A stretch of 47,961 nt of DNA. Origin: an uncultured Oxalobacter sp. GTDB lineage: Bacteria; Pseudomonadota; Gammaproteobacteria; Burkholderiales; Burkholderiaceae_D. The translations under genes were made by a program, and so were the position numbers. This document shows, one piece after another, positions 29,780 through 39,375 of this stretch. Location: positions 1-47,961 of the forward strand of contig CAKRSU010000015.1 in assembly GCA_934401755.1 (NCBI GenBank), read 5' to 3'. Below the pieces are notes generated by a model. The model was not told the origin of the DNA, made no database searches, and saw nothing but the letters and a program-made list of their open reading frames with translations. The number at the start of each line of letters is the position of its first letter. Position 1 is the first letter of the stretch.

Positions 29780-30592
29780 TTAATTAGTCTCTGTGATAAA
29801 TTTTGGGGGAGCCGGCATATTGGGAGATACTGTTAGAACTTCATAGCCTGTTTCTGTGACTAAGATTGTATGTTCCCATTGCGCGGATGGTTTTCTATCT
29901 TTTGTTCGGATTGTCCAACCGTCAGGTAATTGGGTAATAAAACGATGACCCGCGTTAATCATCGGTTCAATGGTAAAGATCATGCCCGGTTTTATTTCAG
30001 GACCTTCTCCTCGTTGCCCATAATGCAAAACTTGTGGTTCTTCATGGAATTCAATACCCACGCCATGACCACAGAATTCACGAACAACGCTGTAGCCAAC
30101 ATTTTCGGCAAATTGTTGAATAACATAACCAATATCACCAATATGATTACCTGGTTTCACTTCACGGATGCCAAGCCACATACATTGATAAGTGATATTA
30201 GCGAGTCGTTTTGCCATAATAGAAGGTTCTCCGGCAAAATACATTCGGCTCGTATCGCCAAAATAACCATCTAAAATTACGGTTACATCAATATTTAAAG
30301 CATCTCCCTTTTTGAGTCGTTTATTAAAATTTGGAATGCCATGACAAACAACTTCATTAAGTGAAATGCAGGTTGCTTTTGGATAAGGTTTGTAGCCAGG
30401 AGGACAATAATTTAGAGGGGCAGGAATAGCATTATGGTCAGTAATAAATTCGTGACACAATCTATCCAATTCACCTGTTGAAATACCAGGTTTCACAAAT
30501 GGTTCAATATAATCAAGGACTTCTGCTGCAAGTTTACTTGCTTTACGAATTCCTTCAATCTGTTCTGGTGTTTTTATATAAATTCCAGCCAT
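29780..30592 (-). CDS. map: Methionine aminopeptidase, type I
   Basis: This 270-residue enzyme removes the initiator methionine from new proteins, acting after deformylase. The pita-bread fold residues are all present: His84 (VCHGIPN), metal ligands Asp102 and Asp113 (NIDVTVILDGYFGDTS), His176 (GHGVGIEFH), Glu209 (FTIEPM) and Glu240 (QWEHT). This is E. coli numbering plus five. There is no N-terminal SH3 or zinc domain, so it is type Ia. Its own terminator follows. Confidence 0.96.
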   Translation of the reverse strand: MAGIYIKTPEQIEGIRKASKLAAEVLDYIEPFVKPGISTGELDRLCHEFITDHNAIPAPLNYCPPGYKPYPKATCISLNEVVCHGIPNFNKRLKKGDALNIDVTVILDGYFGDTSRMYFAGEPSIMAKRLANITYQCMWLGIREVKPGNHIGDIGYVIQQFAENVGYSVVREFCGHGVGIEFHEEPQVLHYGQRGEGPEIKPGMIFTIEPMINAGHRFITQLPDGWTIRTKDRKPSAQWEHTILVTETGYEVLTVSPNMPAPPKFITETN

Positions 30593-30694
30593 GGCTATTA
30601 ATTAGTAATTCTTAAAAATCTAGATGAGAACCATTATTATATGCCACGTATATTACTCTTGCCTAAAACATCAGTAAAAATTAAGGAATCCTGA

Positions 30695-30700
30695 TATAAT
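30695..30700 (+). promoter_or_regulatory. -10 box of the tRNA-Ser promoter
   Basis: A perfect TATAAT lies 18 bases before the mature tRNA 5' end. No good -35 box is seen at the expected distance. Confidence 0.5.
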
Positions 30701-30718
30701 CATCCATTCGAATATGAA

Positions 30719-30808
30719 GGAGGGGTGGCAGAGTGGTTGAATGCGCCGGACTCGAAATCCGGTATACGGGCAACCGTATCGGGGGTTCAAATCCCTTCTC
30801 CTCCGCCA
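30719..30808 (+). tRNA. tRNA-Ser (anticodon CGA)
   Basis: This 90-base class II tRNA reads UCG codons. The acceptor stem GGAGGGG pairs with CTCCTCC (30798-30804), the discriminator base is G, and CCA is encoded (30806-30808). The anticodon stem CCGGA/TCCGG carries loop CTCGAAA, with anticodon CGA at 30753-30755. A long variable arm (ACGG...CCGT) and the T loop GGTTCAAAT are visible. It is divergent from map and is followed by its own terminator and a stretch of degenerate sequence. Confidence 0.96.
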
Positions 30809-30820
30809 TTTTCCAGTAAC

Positions 30821-30846
30821 AAGCCGTCTCAATAACGGCTTTTTTA
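30821..30846 (+). terminator. Intrinsic terminator of tRNA-Ser
   Basis: AAGCCGT (30821-30827) and ACGGCTT (30835-30841) form a 7-bp stem with a 7-base loop, followed by a T run. It begins 12 bases after the CCA end. Confidence 0.85.
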
Positions 30847-31439
30847 TTATATAAATCAACACATTCCCTTGCAAGGCGGTACAATTAGGTATCACCACAT
30901 TCCATAGAATCTTGCATAAATTAGGACAGAAATTAGGCTATAGCATGATTTGGCCATATTTTTATGGCCAAATTGGAAGAGAAAATATGGCTAAACGGCC
31001 TTAGACGGCGGTTAACTGGTACTCAAATCAAAAAAGGCAAAGCCAGATCCCACTAAACAGATCCTCTTACAAGATAGAGAGCCACTATATTTTGAAATTG
31101 ATTGGTCCTACATCAAAAAGGGGCATCAATTCATTCCAAACCATTCGATTAATCGTTATTAATATTCCAAAAAACATATATACAACAGGATTAATGGTCA
31201 CAGAGGACTCTGACTCTTAAACGGTAGTTCTCAAAGTTTCTAAAGCCATAGGAGCTCTTCTTTGAATGAATTTCGTTTTTTGATGAAAGACTAGTATTAA
31301 TCAAGATAAATACAAAGATAGATTAATGCATTTCATAAAAAAACAACACCTTGAACATCGCATAATACTTATTAACGGATGTTGACTGAACGGCAAAGCC
31401 AGACAGCAACATCAATTGATGTCTAGAAAGGGCAACAAG
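30847..31439 (+). other. Degenerate non-coding stretch between tRNA-Ser and the autotransporter gene
   Basis: No intact gene is seen in these 593 bases. It holds a perfect 11-bp inverted repeat, ATTTGGCCATA (30948-30958) and TATGGCCAAAT (30963-30973), without a T tail. A plus-strand open stretch from 31016 to a stop at 31159 (about 48 codons, including LYFEIDWSYIKKGHQF) seems to continue in another frame (IYTTGLMVTEDSDS to about 31220). It reads like a broken gene of unknown type. GGCAAAGCCAGA occurs at 31036-31047 and 31392-31403. Bases about 31345-31390 resemble the leader at about 47072-47118. A position directly after a tRNA gene fits a decayed insertion. Confidence 0.5.
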
Positions 31440-33409
31440 ATGAATCGGATATTCAAAATCATCTTTAATAAAACACTTGGTCAATACACCGCAGTTAGCG
31501 AATTAGCACGAACAGCCGGCAAAAAACGACAAATATCAATCATTAAAAAAATTGTTCCAGTTCTAGGCATTGGAACATTACTAATGACTGCAATACCGTC
31601 CTCTGCAGCAGTAAACAACTTTTGGAATGACTATACGATACAGCACTAACTACGACTAATAATGGTTATGAATCTCGTACAAATTCAAGAACAGGAGAAA
31701 CAAGCTTAACCATAAAACAAGAGAATGCTGCTGGTGTAAAAACCGTTATTGCTCATCCAAATGCAAGCGGATCATATCTTCCGGGGACAAGCGATTCTAG
31801 TCTTATTCTTTATGAACAAGAGAAGGGCTCTAATACATTTGTTGGCAAAATGACAGTAGGTTCAGACGTTTACACCATAACTGCGACATATGATGAAAAC
31901 TCTGAATCTAACAACAAATGGAATATTACCTGTACTAACAAAGATGGCAAAGACTCTGGACTTGATATAAGTACAAAAAATATGCAAATTGAGGAATTAC
32001 AAGATATTGAATATTCATCAGGAAAGATAGAAAAAGTTGAATCTGGCTCAAAAGATCAGCAAGGATATTTCCAGACAAACACAGTAACAAAAACAGGACA
32101 AGTTACAGGAAAAGAAGAGGAATCTTCCACAAGAACAAGAATTGGTGATGTTGTTAAAGCTTCAACTTCAAAAGACGGAAAAACACTAACTGTTTCTGTT
32201 AATGGTGAACGTGCATCACTAACAGATACTGACACCCAATACGAACTCAAGCAAAGTACAGTTGCGACAGAGAATAAAACCACCATTTCCTTAGTTGATT
32301 CTTCTAATGGAGAAACTGTATCATCAGCATCAATAAAAGGAGACGACACAGTAACAATTGAGAATGATGGTAAAGGAAAAGATGGTGGTGCAATAATCTC
32401 CGTAAAAGACACTTACTATCAAACAGATGATGGAAAAGCAAAAGTTAAACCAGGACAAACTCTTGGCATCAAGGGTGGATCAAACATCAGTACATCCGTT
32501 GAAAATGGTGAAATCAAAGTGGGACTAAAAGACGATATTAATGTTAAAAGCATTACCGCTGCAGATGGAAAAGTTCGAATCGATAGAGATGGAACCGTTC
32601 GTATTGGTGGTAGTGGCAATAATGCAAATACCACCTTGTATGAAGATGGCACCATTACTAGCAAAGTTGGAGATACCACATTAATTGTTGGTAAAGATCG
32701 TGTCTCCATGGGAAATGGTAATAACCAAGTTGTCGTAACCAAAGACGGTGTTGGCATTGCTGGTAATACAGGAGTTAACGGTAACCTAGGTGTTAGTGGA
32801 AGCGTTGGTGTTGGCGGAAATCTAGCGGTTGCAGGAGACATTGGTGCTACAAACATCACAGCATCTGAAACGGTAAGTGCTAAAAACATAACCGCTTCTG
32901 AAAACGTTAATGCGAAAAACATCAATGCCTCAGAAAGCGTAAATGTTGGAAACACTTCTGTTAAAAGCGAAGGCATCACCATTAAAGGCAACAAAGACAA
33001 TAATTCATCCATCGTCTTTACCCAAGACAAAATTGACATGGGTAACCGACAAATCCACGGCGTAGCTGCTGGTACAGCAGATACCGATGCTGTTAACTTC
33101 GCTCAATTGAAAGCGACCGAAGCCAACTTCAACCAGAAATTGGGCAACATGGACAAACACATCAATCGAGTTGAAGACAATGCCTATGCCGGTGTTGCAA
33201 TGGCATTAGCAACAGCTGGTTTACCTCAGGCCTGGCAGCCAGGTAAGAGCATGATTGCAGCTGCTGCCGGTACCTACATGGGAGAACAAGGCTATGCAAT
33301 CGGCTTCTCTCATAACACTGAAAACGGTAAATGGACCTTAAAAGCCACCGCTTCTGGCAATAGCCAAGGTCACTTTGGTGGAACCGTTGGTGCTGGTTAC
33401 ATGTGGTAA
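31440..33409 (+). pseudogene. YadA-type trimeric autotransporter adhesin, frameshifted after the signal peptide
   Basis: Frame one from ATG 31440 encodes an extended signal peptide (MNRIFKIIFNKTLGQ..., ESPR type, with hydrophobic core VLGIGTLLMTAIPSSAA) and stops at TAA 31647-31649. A second frame is open from 31631 to 33409 and continues without break (YDTALTTTNNGYES...). One base lost near 31630-31640 would explain this. The passenger has a beta-helix-like run (GNLGVSGSVGVGGNLAV), three 11-residue repeats, a neck (NRQIHGVAAGTADTDAVNF) and an intact YadA anchor ending GGTVGAGYMW. If joined, about 656 residues: a trimeric outer-membrane adhesin. GAAAGGG precedes the start. Confidence 0.87.
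32852..32950 (+). repeat. Three tandem 33-bp (11-codon) repeats in the autotransporter stalk
   Basis: Units at 32852-32884, 32885-32917 and 32918-32950 encode NITASETVSAK, NITASENVNAK and NINASESVNVG. This is a period seen in coiled-coil or beta-helix stalks of YadA-like adhesins. DNA identity between units is high but not perfect. Confidence 0.8.
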
Positions 33410-33423
33410 CCAATCGCTCCCAA

Positions 33424-33453
33424 TATCAAGATAAACTCTCCTTTATCTTGATA
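33424..33453. other. 12-bp inverted repeat after the autotransporter gene
   Basis: A perfect stem, TATCAAGATAAA (33424-33435) and TTTATCTTGATA (33442-33453), has a 6-base loop. No T tail follows on the plus strand. It may be a transcript-end stabiliser placed just before the true terminator. Confidence 0.6.
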
Positions 33454-33468
33454 AAGCATTAAATGATT

Positions 33469-33501
33469 GCCCTGTGAAATATCTTTTCATAGGGCTTTTT
33501 A
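33469..33501 (+). terminator. Intrinsic terminator of the autotransporter gene
   Basis: GCCCTGTGAAA (33469-33479) and TTTCATAGGGC (33485-33495) form an 11-bp stem (one G-T pair) with a 5-base loop, followed by five T. Confidence 0.85.
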
Positions 33502-33617
33502 ATAAATATTATTTAAGTATCTTAAAAACAGTTCAAGGATATAATTTAAATATTCTTTGAATATCTTTAAAATATTGAATATTTAAATTGGTATTTAGAA
33601 AAATTATCAGTATTGAT

Positions 33618-35465
33618 TTAAACGACTAAACGGTCTATTAATCCAGATTGACGATTAGATGTTCGTTGCAATGCTTGTTTGAAAATGGTCTTTCTTCCAC
33701 AAATAGTTACTTGTTGTTTAGCTCTTGTAATACCCGTATAAAGTAATTCTTGGGTCAGAAGATTAGAATCCTCATCAGGGAGAATAATGAGAACATTGCT
33801 AAATTCTGAACCTTGTGATTGATGAATGGTAAGCGCAAATGCCGTATCATGTTCCCCGATTTGTGACAGAGCAATATCATTAAAAGCTGTATAGTCTCCA
33901 TTGGTTGGAAAACAGACAACCCAATCTGAAAAGTGAGTCAATGATGATCCTTGTAATTTGGGGAGTACGATTCCAATATCCCCGTTCATAAGACCGGTTG
34001 CATAGTTATTTTTTCTAACAATAAGTGGTTTTCCAATAAATAAGGATTCTCTTCCAGTGAAATAACTAAAAGTATCTTCAGCCATCCATTGTGATAGCAC
34101 AGTATTCGTTGTATTGATTCCTAAAGGACCATTACGTACGGCACAGAGAATCCGAACGGCATCAAAAGCTTTAAAAATAGCTTTCCGGTTGAATGGATTT
34201 TGACGGATCGTTTCTCGGTAAGTATTAAATGCTGCTCGTAGATGATGTGCAATATATTGAATATTTTGGCCAGTTGCCATTTCTATCCAATTTAATTCTT
34301 GATAGGTATTAAAGAGTTGAAGGAATCGATCATGCTGCATTGGATCCAAAGTACATTTAGCAAGTTGTCCAATGGCTGAATCATCAGTGAAACGATAACT
34401 TTTGTTTAACCAAACTGCATTATTAACAAAATGATTATCTTGATTTTCATGATGCAATGGAAAGATATCGGATGGATATCCCGTTAATTGGGAGAGTTGT
34501 TCGCAACAATTCTTGGAAAATAAGCAACGGTCGCTTAGTGCGGCAAAAACAGCTCCTGCTTCGACAGCGCTTAATTGATTTTTATCGCCCAATAGAATTA
34601 ACCGCGCAGTAGAAGGAATCGCTTGTAGTAAATGGCTCGCTAAAGCCATATCTAACATTGAAGCTTCATCAATAATTAGCGTATCAACAGAGAGGGGGCG
34701 CGTTTTATTGAAATGCGGCGTGCCATAGTCTTGAGAAATACCTAGTAGTCGATGAACGGTTTGTGCTTCGGGCAATTTATCGATCAAAGATTCTGGCAAT
34801 ATATTAGTTTGTTTACGAAGAGATTCCATCATGCGAGAAGCCGCTTTTCCAGTTGGTGCCGCAAGTAAGATTCGATGGTTTTCATCAATTTCCAGGAGTA
34901 TTCGCAGTAAAAATGCAGTAATTGTTGTTTTTCCCGTACCAGGGCCACCCGAAATAGCAAGAAAACGTCGGCACAGAGCTAAGGCAACCGCAATTTTTTG
35001 CCAGTTAATGCCGTTGGTTGGATTATCGGAAAATAAACGATTCAATAAAATAGAGAGATCTTTTGTATCAGGTAGACCAGTTGCAGGTTGATTAAGAGGA
35101 ATGAGTGCTTCAGCAAACTTGATTTCAAACCAAAAGTCTCTACTTAAATAAAGCCTATTTTTTTGATCAAGGGTCAATGGTTTTTGCATATAAGCAGTTT
35201 CATCACCCAGAATAAAGGATTGTTGCAGGCATTGAGCTGTTTCATCATCGATAGACAAACAAAGACTACCGTTTTCGCGAGCATCAATCAATTGGCAAAC
35301 CGTTGAGATCAAAACGTTTCGAACGGCAATCGGAAAAGTCAATTGTTGTTTTGAATATTCGACTGTCGCCCAATTTGCCATATATTCTGCCATGCCTTGA
35401 GCAAAATGAGAAAATTCCTTGGAAGCTATATCTTTATTCAATTGAATGTCGTTTATAAAAGCCAT
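33618..35465 (-). CDS. recD: Exodeoxyribonuclease V alpha subunit RecD
   Basis: RecD is the 5'-3' helicase motor of RecBCD, which processes double-strand breaks. Start ATG 35465 is preferred because GGGAAA lies about eight bases upstream and it starts 16 bases after the recB stop; a TTG at 35504 would overlap recB. The 615-residue protein shows Walker A GGPGTGKTT, motif II IIDEASMLD, the late motif TIHQSQGSEF and motif VI YTGITRAKQQV. All SF1B helicase motifs are intact. It is the last gene of recC-recB-recD. Confidence 0.95.
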   Translation of the reverse strand: MAFINDIQLNKDIASKEFSHFAQGMAEYMANWATVEYSKQQLTFPIAVRNVLISTVCQLIDARENGSLCLSIDDETAQCLQQSFILGDETAYMQKPLTLDQKNRLYLSRDFWFEIKFAEALIPLNQPATGLPDTKDLSILLNRLFSDNPTNGINWQKIAVALALCRRFLAISGGPGTGKTTITAFLLRILLEIDENHRILLAAPTGKAASRMMESLRKQTNILPESLIDKLPEAQTVHRLLGISQDYGTPHFNKTRPLSVDTLIIDEASMLDMALASHLLQAIPSTARLILLGDKNQLSAVEAGAVFAALSDRCLFSKNCCEQLSQLTGYPSDIFPLHHENQDNHFVNNAVWLNKSYRFTDDSAIGQLAKCTLDPMQHDRFLQLFNTYQELNWIEMATGQNIQYIAHHLRAAFNTYRETIRQNPFNRKAIFKAFDAVRILCAVRNGPLGINTTNTVLSQWMAEDTFSYFTGRESLFIGKPLIVRKNNYATGLMNGDIGIVLPKLQGSSLTHFSDWVVCFPTNGDYTAFNDIALSQIGEHDTAFALTIHQSQGSEFSNVLIILPDEDSNLLTQELLYTGITRAKQQVTICGRKTIFKQALQRTSNRQSGLIDRLVV

Positions 35466-35481
35466 AGAAAATTTCCCATTA

Positions 35482-38400
35482 TCAATAATTTGCTGAGGCT
35501 GCAATATCTATTGCTGGATTATTAAAGACTTGATCAAGTGATGTAATCAGTGCTTTGCTCGGTTTTCGATAAAATACGCCTGTGGGAGATCCATCAATAT
35601 TTTTCCAATCAGGACGAATTCCTCGGATAAACAGATAGAGTACGCCGCCAATATGTTTATCGTAATCATAATCTTGGTCTTGGATGTTGTTTTTAAGAAA
35701 ACGATGCAATGCGATCGTATATAAAAGATATTGCCAATGATAGCCATGCTTATTCATTTCTTGCATGATATTGGCTGTAGAATAATTTTCTGAGGTATTC
35801 CCAAGATGATTAGATTTCCAGTCTAAGACATAAAAGCGTCCATTATGTTCAAAGATGAGATCAATCACCCCATTTAAGTAGGTCCGAATTCTATCGTCAG
35901 ATAATAGGGCAAATTGAATACCATCTTTGGCAAATTCCGAAGAGAATGCTTTAACGATTTTGTTGAGATCATTTCCAGAAAAATCAGCAGATTGGAAACA
36001 AAAGGGGAGCTCACTTAAACGGTGTTCCATAGGGATGGTTTTTAATAGAATATTTTCGGTTAGTGGCGTATTTAAAACATTCTGCAACATATGGTAGAGC
36101 ATTTGTTGACAGGAAGGATATGATTCTTCTGCATTACGATCTTTAAGTATTTGTGGGTATTGTTGGAGTGCCTTTTTGATCGCATTATTCCAGCTATTAG
36201 GTAATGATGTTTTATCATTAGAGTACTCAGAAAAGTCAGCTTGCTCAAAAACAGCATGAATACATGATCCAGCATAAGTGCCAGTAGGAAAATCACATAT
36301 ATCCTGCTGAGTTAGCTCGTTTTCAAAGGATAATGAAAGATGTGTCTTATCATAGTTATCCATATCGCGAGGAGAGGGTTCTATTCCTTGTTCTACCTGA
36401 GTTGTTGTTAATTGGCTATGTTCAATCAGTCCAGAAAAACTATTCATTCGCCAATGTGGACGCATTTTTCGATTGAAAATTGCCGCATGAAGTGTTTTGG
36501 GATCTTCTTGATTTAAATGAAAAGTCGATGCGATAAATTTTGCTTGAGGGAGTGCAGTGACATGAAAAGCATCTTGGTTTTTATTTAAGGCGTTCCATTT
36601 ATAGGCAATTGTTTCTGAAAGAGGTGGGATGGAATTGTTCGATTCTGGTGTCGGGTTTTGACGACCATTTAGCCAGTCGTCAGTGGTTATTGACCAATTA
36701 GCAGATAACCAATTAAGTGGGTGTCGTCTTGAACGTATATCGCTTTTTCCGTTTCCTCTTTTTTCATAGTAACAGCCCGCAACAATAGTACAGCGATATT
36801 TTGCGCGAGTTAGTGCCACATAAATTAAACGAATATCTTCTGCGTAGCGGTCAATTTGTTGAATTTTTTCATAGTCTTCTGAATTTGATTGTTCTTGTGG
36901 CATGAAATCAATGCAATGGTTGTAGATTGATAATTGATTCGTATCAGAAAGCTTTTGAGGTTGAATGTATTCTTTTCCATCGGCAAGACCGCTATAAGGT
37001 ATTGATGGGACTGACCAAATAAGGGGACAAAATACAAAAGGATACTCTAGTCCTTTAGAGCGGTGAAAAGTGATCACTTGAACGAGATGATTGTCTGTTT
37101 CAAGACGAAGTTCATCATCATCTGCTCTTTTTTTACCGATACGGCGATTGTGATACCATCGTAGCAAAGCATCCGGTGTTTTTGAGACTTGGCTTTCTTT
37201 GCTAATCATTTCCAGTAAATGGCGGAGGTTGGTTAAACGCCGTTCTCCATCGGGTTTGATGAGTAAGCGTTTTAAAATGCCTTCCTGGTTGATCATTTGT
37301 TGAAGCGCAAAGGCAATTCCCTTTCTAAGCCAAAGTTGATGATAGGCATCAAAGCGACTGATAATGTTTGGGAGTTCTCCTTCATTGTGATTTAGAGCAA
37401 AAAGATCGATGGCATTTCTGCCTAACATTTCTGTGGCGAGTGCTGCACGTAAGTGACTCTCTTTCATCGGAGAGCGTATTGCGTAAAGAATATGTTCTAA
37501 TTCTAATGCTTCAGATGAGTCGAAAACGGATTCTTGAGAATGCGTGATACTCGCAATTCCCCGTCTTTCCAGTGTTTTTTGGACTAACTGAGCATGACGG
37601 TGACTTCTTACTAAAACGGCAATGTCCCCAGAACAGACATTTCGTTCGCCGTGATTATCTTTGATTCGTAGTTTTCCTATCGTGCCTTCGTTGATGATGG
37701 TGGCAATTTCATCTGCCATTATTTCAAGCGAATGTTCAGTTGCATCCTGTTGTAAAGGAGGTGAAGATGCGTCATTTAGGAGGTATACGGTAAAGGGATG
37801 AGGGAAAATATGATTCTCATCAATGAGTTGATCGGATTTTTCCAGTGGTATTTTGACCTTATTAAAAGTAATGCCTTCTTGGAAAAAGGCTTGAGGGTTT
37901 TGTTCAAATAAGTGGTTACAGGCTTGAATTAGTGCAGGAGAAGAACGAAAGTTTGTCTCTAAGTAATAACGCCGAATGGGAATTTTTGTGACGTGAAGGC
38001 TATTATTTTCTTTTGTATGGCGATACCCTTCTTTTGCCATTAAATAGGTATGTAGATCTGCTCCTCGAAAACTATAAATGGCTTGTTTGGGATCTCCCAC
38101 CATAAAAACAGGGTCATCTGGCGCGTAAATCCAACTGAAGATATCATACTGCATCGTATCTGTATCTTGAAATTCATCAATTAAGGCGGCAGGAAATTGC
38201 CATTTTAAGGTGTTGGATAAGGCAGTATGCTGACGAAGGGCTTTATGTAGATTAAAGAGCATATCCATATAAGAAATCGTTTGTTGCTCTTTTTTTTGAA
38301 GGGTAATCTGATCTGGCGCAGTATTTAGAAATTTATAAATGAGTTTTAATCGAGTTGTTTCTAATTGCTGTTCCATCATTTGAATTGCGGTTAATAAAGA

Positions 38401-39375
38401 ATCCATGCAATCAAAAAAATGATGTTGAGGCGTATCTTTGCCTTTTTTAGTCATTTTTTGCAAGTAACTGGAACAGCAGTAACGATAAATTTGATGATTC
38501 CCAATTAGGGAAATTAAGTTGTCATCAGAAAATAATTGCTGACAGTTTTCTGATAATTGAAAGAGTACATTATCAGTATAAGTTCGACGATTTAATGAAG
38601 ATTGAGAGGATTGGATGATGCAATCAATGGCTTCTTTCCCAGTATTTTCCCAGCAAATTTTAGCGGTTATAAAACAAGATTTGAGTTCAGTAATAGCCGC
38701 TTCAAAATTCAATGTATCGTCATTTGATGTAATTTCTGATGGCCATATTTCTTTGGCCATGGGTTTGTCTAAGCGCCGTTTGAGTAACTGCTTTAGAGCA
38801 TCGGGTGAAAAGGATCGAGACTTTAGCCATTGAATTAAAAAAGGGTGTTGCTTTTCTCCAGCTAAGTGATTGCGCCAGAAATCATTAACAGTTTCGTTAA
38901 TCAATTCTTCATCATCATTTTCAACTGATTGCGAAAAAGGCAATCCAGAAGAAAAGGCAGCAATCGCAAGTGCTCGTTGGCAGAATCCATGAATTGTGAA
39001 AATGGCCGCTTGATCAAAAGATTGAAAAGCCAATTCTAAAATATTTTGAACAATATTTAGATCATGATCATTATCTTTTAGGTGTGAAATGAATTGATCA
39101 ATAAAGGGATCTTTAGGAGAAATATCTGGGGATTTTAAAATAGCTAATGTTTCTTCGATACGTTTTCGTAACCGATCTTTTAATTCATTGGCTGCAGCGC
39201 GGGTGAATGTCATGACTAAAATTTGTTGAACTGTTAGCATTTTTTCAACAAGAAGTCTCAGATAAAGTCCTGCAATATTCCATGTTTTACCGGTTCCCGC
39301 AGACGCTTCAAGTAATACCCATTGGTTAAGTGGACATTTCAAAATATTAAAAGATTCAAAAGATTGATCATTCAT
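35482..39375 (-). CDS. recB: Exodeoxyribonuclease V beta subunit RecB
   Basis: RecB carries the 3'-5' helicase and the nuclease of RecBCD. The 1297-residue protein begins with Walker A EASAGTGKTW, then motif Ia TFTRAAANELKDR, DEFQDTD, QAIYSFRGAD and motif VI YVALTRAKYR. The C-terminal PD-(D/E)XK nuclease is visible as GVIDLIF and VLDWKSN. Length is about 100 more than E. coli RecB. Its start overlaps the recC end by eight bases, so translation is coupled. Confidence 0.96.
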   Translation of the reverse strand: MNDQSFESFNILKCPLNQWVLLEASAGTGKTWNIAGLYLRLLVEKMLTVQQILVMTFTRAAANELKDRLRKRIEETLAILKSPDISPKDPFIDQFISHLKDNDHDLNIVQNILELAFQSFDQAAIFTIHGFCQRALAIAAFSSGLPFSQSVENDDEELINETVNDFWRNHLAGEKQHPFLIQWLKSRSFSPDALKQLLKRRLDKPMAKEIWPSEITSNDDTLNFEAAITELKSCFITAKICWENTGKEAIDCIIQSSQSSLNRRTYTDNVLFQLSENCQQLFSDDNLISLIGNHQIYRYCCSSYLQKMTKKGKDTPQHHFFDCMDSLLTAIQMMEQQLETTRLKLIYKFLNTAPDQITLQKKEQQTISYMDMLFNLHKALRQHTALSNTLKWQFPAALIDEFQDTDTMQYDIFSWIYAPDDPVFMVGDPKQAIYSFRGADLHTYLMAKEGYRHTKENNSLHVTKIPIRRYYLETNFRSSPALIQACNHLFEQNPQAFFQEGITFNKVKIPLEKSDQLIDENHIFPHPFTVYLLNDASSPPLQQDATEHSLEIMADEIATIINEGTIGKLRIKDNHGERNVCSGDIAVLVRSHRHAQLVQKTLERRGIASITHSQESVFDSSEALELEHILYAIRSPMKESHLRAALATEMLGRNAIDLFALNHNEGELPNIISRFDAYHQLWLRKGIAFALQQMINQEGILKRLLIKPDGERRLTNLRHLLEMISKESQVSKTPDALLRWYHNRRIGKKRADDDELRLETDNHLVQVITFHRSKGLEYPFVFCPLIWSVPSIPYSGLADGKEYIQPQKLSDTNQLSIYNHCIDFMPQEQSNSEDYEKIQQIDRYAEDIRLIYVALTRAKYRCTIVAGCYYEKRGNGKSDIRSRRHPLNWLSANWSITTDDWLNGRQNPTPESNNSIPPLSETIAYKWNALNKNQDAFHVTALPQAKFIASTFHLNQEDPKTLHAAIFNRKMRPHWRMNSFSGLIEHSQLTTTQVEQGIEPSPRDMDNYDKTHLSLSFENELTQQDICDFPTGTYAGSCIHAVFEQADFSEYSNDKTSLPNSWNNAIKKALQQYPQILKDRNAEESYPSCQQMLYHMLQNVLNTPLTENILLKTIPMEHRLSELPFCFQSADFSGNDLNKIVKAFSSEFAKDGIQFALLSDDRIRTYLNGVIDLIFEHNGRFYVLDWKSNHLGNTSENYSTANIMQEMNKHGYHWQYLLYTIALHRFLKNNIQDQDYDYDKHIGGVLYLFIRGIRPDWKNIDGSPTGVFYRKPSKALITSLDQVFNNPAIDIAASANY

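Noticed and set aside
30671..30898. Minus-strand open frames across the tRNA-Ser gene
   Set aside because: They lie on the complement of a complete class II tRNA; the sequence is explained by the tRNA and its terminator.
31620..31650. Adhesin frameshift as programmed or phase-variable switching
   Set aside because: There is no homopolymer, short tandem repeat or slippery heptamer with a following hairpin at the junction.
32419..33039. Long open frame on the minus strand (206 codons) inside the autotransporter gene
   Set aside because: It is antisense to a strongly supported YadA-like coding frame and its translation is low-complexity Pro/Thr/Leu-rich sequence, a shadow of the Gly/Asn/Val repeats.
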